Source: Anaerolineae bacterium (GTDB lineage Bacteria; Chloroflexota; Anaerolineae; Aggregatilineales; UBA2796). From it: a DNA stretch of 5,520 nucleotides. The stretch lies in the NCBI GenBank assembly GCA_020851855.1, contig JADZBY010000734.1, forward strand, positions 1 to 5,520. Direction: 5' to 3'. How positions within the stretch are numbered: position 1 is the first letter of the stretch; every line of letters starts with the position of its first letter. Below the pieces are notes generated by a model. The model was not told the DNA's origin. It saw only the letters and a program-made list of their open reading frames with translations, and searched no databases. Of this stretch, positions 1 through 5,520 are shown piece after piece. Made by a program: the position numbers and the translations under genes.

Positions 1-599
1 ACGCCCGGCGGCAGCCCGGCCTCGCGCAATACGTCCGCGATGAGCCACGCCGTGAGCGGGGTGAGCGCCGCCGCCTTCATCACCACGCAGTTGCCAAAGG
101 CCAGCGCTGGGACGGTCTTCCACAGCGGGATGGCGAACGGGAAGTTCCACGGCGTGATGATGCCCACCACGCCGAGCGGCTCGCGCCGGGTGAACAGGAA
201 ACGCTGCTCCGCCGAGGTGGGATACACCTCGCCGCTGGGCTGGGCCGCTTCACCCGCGTAATAGCGCAGGATGAACGGACCGCGCGCCACTTCCAGCCGC
301 GACTCGTGCAGCGGTTTGCCCATCTCGCGGGTCAGCGCGACGGCGATTTCCTCGGTGCGCGCTTCCATCAGGTTCGCGGCGCGGTAAAGCAGCTCGCCGC
401 GTTTCGGCGCGGGCATGGCGCGCCACGCCGGGTACGCGCGTGAGGCGGCCTCGATGGCGATGCGCATATCTTCCGCGCCCGCCATGGCAAACTCGCCGAT
501 GATGTCGCTCGTGTCGGACGGATTGACATTGGGCAGCCATTCGCCGCTCGCAGGCTCGCGCCACGCGCCATCGATGAACAGGGCATATCTGGAAGTCAT
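1..599 (-). CDS. NAD(P)-dependent aldehyde dehydrogenase, N-terminal part (runs off the window)
   Basis: The minus-strand frame is open from an ATG at 599 to the window edge, giving about 199 residues of a family usually near 480-500. The protein reads MTSRYALFIDGAWREP at its start. It then shows the AWRAMPAPKRGELL helix (about 58-71), the TREMGKP segment (about 90-96), REPLGVVGIITPWNFP (139-154, the Rossmann-fold and oxyanion-side motif) and LTPLTAW (179-185). These are hallmarks of the ALDH superfamily, which oxidises aldehydes to acids with NAD(P)+. The catalytic Cys and Glu lie beyond the edge. The KRGELL and ITPWNFPFAIPLWK stretches resemble ketoglutarate-semialdehyde (2,5-dioxovalerate) dehydrogenases, but the substrate cannot be fixed. 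The start is supported by GAGGGG at 606-611, six bases upstream. One oddity: the usual cofactor-binding VxKPA is MKAAA here (Lys175, Ala176). The gene probably has its own promoter and is probably not co-transcribed with anmK. Confidence 0.93.
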   Translation of the reverse strand, partial: MTSRYALFIDGAWREPASGEWLPNVNPSDTSDIIGEFAMAGAEDMRIAIEAASRAYPAWRAMPAPKRGELLYRAANLMEARTEEIAVALTREMGKPLHESRLEVARGPFILRYYAGEAAQPSGEVYPTSAEQRFLFTRREPLGVVGIITPWNFPFAIPLWKTVPALAFGNCVVMKAAALTPLTAWLIADVLREAGLPPG

Positions 600-679
600 C
601 GGAGACCCCTCGGATAGATTATGAGGTAGATCGCCACCGAAGCCGTGGCAGGGACCGTCATGCTTCGCCGCCGGGTAGC

Positions 680-708
680 AGTGTACTGGGAATCCGGGCC
701 GCTCGCAA
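680..708 (-). promoter_or_regulatory. candidate sigma70-type promoter for the aldehyde dehydrogenase
   Basis: On the minus strand TTGCGA (708-703) is followed after exactly 17 bases by TACACT (685-680). Each hexamer matches four of six consensus positions, including the most conserved TA...T of the -10 box. It lies in the 205-bp gap after the anmK terminator and would give a leader of about 75 nt before the ATG at 599. The call rests on pattern and position only. Confidence 0.45.
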
Positions 709-718
709 CCAATGCGAG
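702..718. promoter_or_regulatory. dyad overlapping the -35 box, possible operator
   Basis: CTCGCA (702-707) and TGCGAG (713-718) are perfect inverted 6-bp half-sites separated by 5 bp, a 17-bp dyad. It covers most of the proposed -35 hexamer of the aldehyde dehydrogenase promoter, a position where a dimeric regulator could act. No regulator gene is visible nearby, and a 6-bp dyad can occur by chance in GC-rich DNA. Confidence 0.25.
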
Positions 719-750
719 AGAAAACGGCCAGGTAAACGCATCAAATAGAA

Positions 751-783
751 AGCAAACAGGGCTTACCCTGTTCGCCCTTTTTC
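751..783 (-). terminator. intrinsic terminator after anmK, possibly bidirectional
   Basis: AACAGGG (755-761) and CCCTGTT (766-772) form a perfect 7-bp stem with a 4-base loop, 32 bases past the anmK stop. Read on the minus strand it is followed by TTTGCTTTCTATTTG, ten T in fifteen bases. Read on the plus strand it is followed by CGCCCTTTTTC, so it could also stop transcripts coming the other way. It separates anmK from the aldehyde dehydrogenase unit. Confidence 0.65.
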
Positions 784-804
784 TGATCGGACCCGCCTGC
801 CGCG

Positions 805-1977
<1,173 letters not shown>

Positions 1978-1997
1978 AAGAGGTCCTTTCTGAAGGC

Positions 1998-2073
1998 GCG
2001 GGCGGCTCGCGAGCCGCCCCTACACGTTATGCGGCGCAGACGGCGATGTAGGGGCGCGTCGCGACGCGCCCGC
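1998..2073. repeat. pair of 27-bp palindromic elements in inverted orientation, between permease and anmK
   Basis: Element 1 (1998-2024) holds a perfect 20-bp palindrome at 2000-2019 with arms GGGCGGCTCG/CGAGCCGCCC. Element 2 (2047-2073) holds a perfect 20-bp palindrome at 2052-2071 with arms GGGCGCGTCG/CGACGCGCCC. Element 1 begins GCGGGC and ends GCCCCTACA; element 2 begins TGTAGGGGC and ends GCCCGC. The two are thus inverted copies of one another at their ends, with different but internally self-complementary cores. GTAGGGGC-bounded palindromes of this kind recur in many GC-rich genomes. In RNA each would form a 9-10-bp hairpin in the 5' leader of anmK or the 3' end of the permease message. 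No T-run follows either on the minus strand, so they are not typical intrinsic terminators. Confidence 0.85.
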
Positions 2074-2111
2074 ATAATGCATAGTCTGCGCGCCCACAGA
2101 CAACGCCTTGT

Positions 2112-3005
2112 TCACGCCCCGCGCATCCGGGGATCGAGCGCGTCGCGCAGCGCGTCGCCGAGCAGGTTTAGGCCCAAAACGCTCAGCGCGATGGCCACGC
2201 CGGGGTAAAGCATCAACCACGGCGCGCGCTCGGCAATGGTCCGGCTCTCGCTGAGCATGACGCCCCACGAGGCATCTGGAATCTGCGTGCCCAGGCCGAG
2301 AAAGCTCAGGCTCGCCTCGGTGAGCAGCGCCCACGACAGCGCCAGGCTGGTCTGCACGATGAGCGGCGCGAGGATGTTGGGCAAGACGTGCCGGAGCAGG
2401 ATGATCGGCTCGCGCTGGCCCAGGCAGCGGGCCGCGGTGACAAATTCCTTCTCTTTGACCGACAGCACCGGCCCACGCGCCACCCGCGCAAAAATGGGCG
2501 TGTAGACCACGGCGATGGCGATGATGGCGTTGTTCAGGCTCCGGCCCAGCGCCGAAACGACGACCAGCGCGAGCAAGAGGGCCGGGAAGGCGAACAGGAT
2601 GTCCATCAGACGCATGATGATCGTGTCCAGCCGCCCGCCGTAAAACCCGGCGACCGCACCCAGCGTCGAGCCGAGCAGCGCGGCAATGGCCACCGAAACG
2701 ACGGCGGCGCGCAGCGAGTTCCAGCCGCCCTGCATCAAACGGCTGGCCACGTCCCGGCCCAGTTGATCCGCGCCGAGCACGTAGCGCGCGTTGGGCGGGC
2801 TGAAGCGGTCGCGCCCGTGCACCTCGGTGGCCGGGTAGGGCGTGATATTCAGCGCGCCGAGCACGCCCGTGAGCACGAACAGGGCGACCAGCACGCTGCC
2901 CAGGATGCCCGCCGGGCTGCGCAGCGTGCGCCGCACCGTGTCCAGGTTGCGCTGCGACGCCGTCTGCATGACGAGCGCTGAATCCGCTTCACTTCTTGCT
3001 TGCAT
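2112..3005 (-). CDS. ABC importer inner-membrane permease, DppC/OppC type
   Basis: This 297-residue protein is the second membrane subunit of a peptide/nickel/opine-class ABC importer, pairing with the DppB-type neighbour to form the translocation pore. It has the N-terminal OppC-type helix (about 33-53), an external segment, then LGADQLGRDVASRL (77-90), typical of DppC relatives. About five hydrophobic helices follow (roughly 98-120, 134-152, 156-175, 212-232, 264-284). The EAA coupling loop that docks on the ATPase is FVTAARCLGQREPIILLRHV (188-207), ending LPN. The C-terminus LLGDALRDALDPRMRG is characteristic. The ATG at 3005 lies inside the 3' end of the upstream permease (17-nt overlap), and I see no good ribosome-binding site before it, which suggests translational coupling. 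An internal ATG at 2969 is the alternative start; it also lacks a clear site and would leave the core fold intact. Substrate is not determinable from this subunit, hence no symbol. Confidence 0.95.
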   Translation of the reverse strand: MQARSEADSALVMQTASQRNLDTVRRTLRSPAGILGSVLVALFVLTGVLGALNITPYPATEVHGRDRFSPPNARYVLGADQLGRDVASRLMQGGWNSLRAAVVSVAIAALLGSTLGAVAGFYGGRLDTIIMRLMDILFAFPALLLALVVVSALGRSLNNAIIAIAVVYTPIFARVARGPVLSVKEKEFVTAARCLGQREPIILLRHVLPNILAPLIVQTSLALSWALLTEASLSFLGLGTQIPDASWGVMLSESRTIAERAPWLMLYPGVAIALSVLGLNLLGDALRDALDPRMRGA

Positions 3006-3954
3006 ACGAGATTCGTGGGTCCACCACCGCGTAAATCAGGTCCACGACGAGGTTGATGATCAGGAAGCTCAGGGCGATGAACAGCACCACGCCCTGCACG
3101 AGCGCGTATTCCCGCTGTGAGATGGCGTTGACCAATAGACGCCCGATGCCCGGCAGCGCGAAGATCTGCTCGACGATGAACGTGCCGCCGAACAGGTAGC
3201 CCATCTGCACGCCGACCAGCGTGATGATCGGGATCAGACCGTTGCGCAGGGCGTGCCGCCGCACGACGACGCGCTCCCGCAGGCCCTTGCTGCGCGCCGT
3301 GCGGATGTAGTCCTCGCTCAGCGCTTCGAGCATGATCGAGCGTGTGGTGCGCATCAACGACGCGGCAAAGGCGAAGCCAAGCGTCAGCGCCGGGAAGATG
3401 AGCTGGCTCAGGTTGCGCAGCGGATCGGCGGTCAGGCTGACGTAATTGCCCGCCGTGGGCAGCACGCCGAAGTACACGGACAGCACGTAAATGATCAGCG
3501 TGCCGATCAGGAAGTTGGGCATGGACAGGCCGATGATGGCCAGGACCTGCACAAGAAAATCGACCGCCGTATTGTGCCGGATGGCGGCCAGCAAGCCAAG
3601 CGGCACGCCCACCACCAGCGCGATGGCCAGGGACATGATCGTCAGTTGAAAGGTGAGCGGGAAGTGGGCGATGATCAGATCGGTGACGGGCTGGCCGAAG
3701 CGCACCGAAAAGCCCAGGTTGCCCTGAATCGCCTGCGCCAGCCAGTCGACGTACTGCTGCACGACGGGCTTGTCCAGGCCGTAGTAACGTTCGAGCGCCT
3801 CGCGCTGCGCCTCGGAGAGCATCCCGGCTTCCGTGCCGAGCGTGGCGGTGATCTGGTTGCCGGGGATGAGCCGCATCGCGCCGAAGACGAGGATCGACAC
3901 GCCGAGCAGGGTCGGGATGAACGAGAGCAGCTTTCGGGCAACGTAGGCATTCAT
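2989..3954 (-). CDS. ABC importer inner-membrane permease, DppB/OppB type
   Basis: This 321-residue protein is the first membrane subunit of the importer and has the usual length for DppB relatives. The N-terminus (RKLLSFIPTLLGVSILVFGAM, residues 7-27) is the standard first helix and is followed by RLIPGN, where most relatives have PGDP. Next come YYGLDKPVVQQYVDWL (57-72) and GNLGFS (78-83). About five more helices follow (roughly 103-125, 135-157, 185-201, 240-262, 288-310). The EAA loop is EDYIRTARSKGLRERVVVRR (214-233), followed by HALRNGLIPI. The C-terminus VDLIYAVVDPRI (304-315) is diagnostic. The ATG at 3954 has only a weak GGA six bases upstream. It lies 220 bp after the binding-protein gene with a large inverted repeat between them, and overlaps the DppC-type gene, so the three are probably one operon. 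Confidence 0.95.
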   Translation of the reverse strand: MNAYVARKLLSFIPTLLGVSILVFGAMRLIPGNQITATLGTEAGMLSEAQREALERYYGLDKPVVQQYVDWLAQAIQGNLGFSVRFGQPVTDLIIAHFPLTFQLTIMSLAIALVVGVPLGLLAAIRHNTAVDFLVQVLAIIGLSMPNFLIGTLIIYVLSVYFGVLPTAGNYVSLTADPLRNLSQLIFPALTLGFAFAASLMRTTRSIMLEALSEDYIRTARSKGLRERVVVRRHALRNGLIPIITLVGVQMGYLFGGTFIVEQIFALPGIGRLLVNAISQREYALVQGVVLFIALSFLIINLVVDLIYAVVDPRISYASKK

Positions 3955-3982
3955 GCGGTGTCCAGCGTGGGCGCTTCAGAAT

Positions 3983-4161
3983 ACCCTCACTCCCCCAGCC
4001 CCTCTCTCCCTCAGGGCGAGAGGGGAGAAGTACAGGGAGATTCCTGGTTTCTTCGCCCCTCTCTCGGCCACCCCAACCTCACGGTGAGAGAGGAGAACTG
4101 ACGGGAAATCCCTGGTTGCTTCTCCCCTCTCCATGAGGGAGAGGGGCCGGGGGGTGAGGGT
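3983..4161. repeat. compound inverted-repeat element, MITE-like, inside the importer operon
   Basis: The outer arms are imperfect inverted copies: 3983-4030 begins ACCCTCACTCCCCCAG and ends GAGAGGGGAGAAG, and 4119-4161 read on the other strand begins ACCCTCACCCCCCGG and ends with the same 13 bases. Between them a 40-bp direct repeat occurs at 4024-4063 and 4092-4131, sharing about 32 of 40 bases by hand count, including CTGGTT and CCCCTCTC. Three hairpins can form: 3999-4006 with 4018-4025, 4058-4065 with 4086-4093, and a perfect 9-bp stem 4124-4132 with 4138-4146. There is no open reading frame of its own and no convincing target-site duplication. CCCTCAC/CCCCTCTC-rich elements of this look are scattered in many Chloroflexota-like genomes. 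Transcribed within the operon, it could stabilise the binding-protein message or reduce permease expression. Confidence 0.8.
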
Positions 4162-4174
4162 TTGCAGGTACGCT

Positions 4175-5520
4175 CTACCGCTCCAGCTTAACCTGACGGA
4201 ACGAGATCAGCGAGTCGTTCGGATCGGGCTGGAAGTCTTTCACGTAAGGCTGCTGCGCGGTGTATTCGTACCCGGCGTACAGCCACAGCCACGGCGCTAC
4301 TTCGGTCAGGTGGCGCTGGAAGTCGCTGAAGATGGCCAGACGCGCCGCCGGATCGGCTTCGGCGCGGCCCGCGGCCATCAACTCGTCCAGCGTCGGGTCG
4401 ATGTAGTTGCTGACCTTCTGCAGGTTGCCGGTGCTGGTCCAGTAGCGCGCGTACATGGTGTACGGGTCCGGACGGCCACCGTTGAGCGCGACCGCGGTGT
4501 CAAAGTCGCCGGCCAGCCAGCGGTCAACGTACACGCTCAGCTCCAGCTGCTCGATTTCCAGCGTGATATTGATGGCCGCAAGCTGCGCCTGAAGGGTCTG
4601 CGCTTCGCTCAGCGCAGTGGGCGGCTCGGCGGTGGCCACGATGGAGCCGATGGTGAAGCCGTCGGCGTAACCGGCCTGCTCCATGAGCTGGCGCGCTTTG
4701 TCCAGGTCTTGCCCATAGCAGAAGAACTCGCTGGTCGGCATCTGGTAGGCCGGGATGGTCAGCGGGCCGGTAACCTGCCCTTCGCCCAGCGAGGCGATGT
4801 CCAGCACTTCCTGCCGGTTGATCGCGCACGACATGGCCTGCCGCACTTCGAGGCTGTCCATCGGAGCGCGCGCCGGGTTCAGCTGAAGAACGTGATAGGC
4901 CAGCGCCGGCACGCGGTTGAGCTGGATATTCTCGTCGTCGGTGAGCAGCGTGGCGACCAGCGGGTCGTTGAGCAGGGCAAAGTCGATCTCGCCCGCCCGC
5001 AGCGCCGCCAGGATGGCCGACTCGTCGGGGATAACGCGCATCTCGACGCCATCCACGAACGGCCCATCGCCCCACCACTCCGGGTTGGCGCTCAGCCGCG
5101 TGACCTGCTCCGGCACCCACTCGTCGAGGACGAACGGGCCGGTCCCATTCGCGGCCTGCGAGAGATCGCCCGATTCGGCGGCTTCTTCGGAGATGATGAC
5201 CGAGTTCACACTGGCCATCGCCGCCAGGATCGGCACGTCCGCCGTGCTCAGGTTGAAGACGACGGAGTAATCGTCCGGCGTGTCGATGGACTCGATGCTC
5301 AGGAAGTTGGCGCGCCCGGCGGCGGCGGTTTCTTCGGCCAGGATGCGATCAAAGGTGGCGCGCACGTCCGCCGAGGTGAAGGTCGAGCCGTCGTGGAAGA
5401 CGACTCCTTCGCGCAGCTTCATGGACAAGGTCTGCGCGCCGTTGGAAAACTCCCAGCTTTCGGCCAGCGCCGGGATGATGTTCAGGCTTGGGTCAAGCTG
5501 CACGAGCGGCTCGTAGACCA
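4175..5520 (-). CDS. extracellular solute-binding protein, family 5 (SBP_bac_5), lacking its N-terminus at the window edge
   Basis: About 447 C-terminal residues are visible, from VYEPLVQLDP to the end FRQVKLER; complete relatives have about 500-560. The frame is open to the edge and the codon at 5503 is an internal GTG (Val), so the true start and the secretion or lipoprotein signal lie outside. This is the substrate-capturing subunit of the importer. The family signature is LAESWEFSNG (visible residues 18-27), then LREGVVFHDGSTFTSADV (35-52). Other family features are GTGPFVLDEW, NPEWWGDGPFVDGVEMRVIPDE, RAGEIDFALL, EVRQAMSCAINRQEVL and ARQLMEQAGYADGF. Only two Cys are visible, in MSCAIN and FFCYGQ, about 41 residues apart; a disulfide is possible in an exported protein. 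The region that in E. coli DppA carries the Asp binding the peptide amino terminus reads ALNGGRPDPYTM here and does not clearly keep it, so the ligand may not be an ordinary dipeptide. It is the first visible gene of the importer operon. Confidence 0.95.
   Translation of the reverse strand, partial: VYEPLVQLDPSLNIIPALAESWEFSNGAQTLSMKLREGVVFHDGSTFTSADVRATFDRILAEETAAAGRANFLSIESIDTPDDYSVVFNLSTADVPILAAMASVNSVIISEEAAESGDLSQAANGTGPFVLDEWVPEQVTRLSANPEWWGDGPFVDGVEMRVIPDESAILAALRAGEIDFALLNDPLVATLLTDDENIQLNRVPALAYHVLQLNPARAPMDSLEVRQAMSCAINRQEVLDIASLGEGQVTGPLTIPAYQMPTSEFFCYGQDLDKARQLMEQAGYADGFTIGSIVATAEPPTALSEAQTLQAQLAAINITLEIEQLELSVYVDRWLAGDFDTAVALNGGRPDPYTMYARYWTSTGNLQKVSNYIDPTLDELMAAGRAEADPAARLAIFSDFQRHLTEVAPWLWLYAGYEYTAQQPYVKDFQPDPNDSLISFRQVKLER

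Noticed and set aside
2388..2981. Plus-strand open frame of 197 codons opposite the DppC-type permease
   Set aside because: Low-complexity Arg/Gln/His composition and no motif; antisense shadow of a well-supported permease.
3253..4101. Plus-strand open frame of 282 codons opposite the DppB-type permease
   Set aside because: It is rich in Gln, Arg, Asp and His typical of antisense translation, has no domain, and runs into the inverted-repeat element.
3983..4161. CRISPR array or riboswitch in the repeat-rich gap
   Set aside because: There are only two internal direct repeats, not regularly spaced, and the dominant pattern is terminal inverted repeats. No known riboswitch core is recognisable.
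3983..4161. Simple intrinsic terminator after the binding-protein gene
   Set aside because: The hairpins are strong, but none is followed by a T-run on the minus strand, so full termination is not supported.
4175..5503. Solute-binding protein starting with GTG at 5503
   Set aside because: The family sequence VYEPL continues upstream in frame to the window edge, and a start here would remove the export signal and part of the fold. The GTG is an internal Val.

Overview
The window is GC-rich bacterial chromosomal DNA (roughly two thirds G+C by eye). Every gene I can support lies on the minus strand, so transcription runs from high to low coordinates. The families and the two kinds of interspersed palindromic repeat (a GTAGGGGC/GCCCCTAC-bounded palindrome pair, and a CCCTCAC/GTGAGGG-bounded, CCCCTCTC-rich element) resemble what I know from Chloroflexota such as Anaerolineae-like lineages. 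That placement is inference from style; no marker gene in the window fixes the taxonomy.

In the order of transcription, the window opens inside a family 5 extracellular solute-binding protein (SBP_bac_5; 5520 down to 4175), whose signal-peptide end lies outside. A 220-bp gap follows, filled mostly by a mobile-element-like inverted repeat (3983-4161). Then come two inner-membrane permeases of the DppB type (3954-2989) and DppC type (3005-2112), overlapping by 17 nt. A 134-bp gap with two perfect 20-bp palindromes separates them from anmK (1977-805), encoding anhydro-N-acetylmuramic acid kinase. After anmK there is a good candidate intrinsic terminator (755-772). The leader of the next gene has a plausible sigma70-type promoter and a dyad over its -35 box. 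That gene, an NAD(P)-dependent aldehyde dehydrogenase (599 down past position 1), is cut off after about 199 residues.

The binding protein and the two permeases are parts of one ABC importer; the two ATPase subunits usual for this family are not in the window. AnmK phosphorylates and opens 1,6-anhydro-MurNAc, a peptidoglycan turnover product. Its position after the importer permeases suggests, but does not prove, that the importer brings in muropeptides or anhydro-sugars for cell-wall recycling. The aldehyde dehydrogenase appears to be a separate transcription unit.

I see no CRISPR array, transposase, RNA gene, phage gene or obvious new defence system. The most interesting non-coding material is the compound inverted repeat inside the transporter operon and the palindrome pair whose arms differ but each remain self-complementary.
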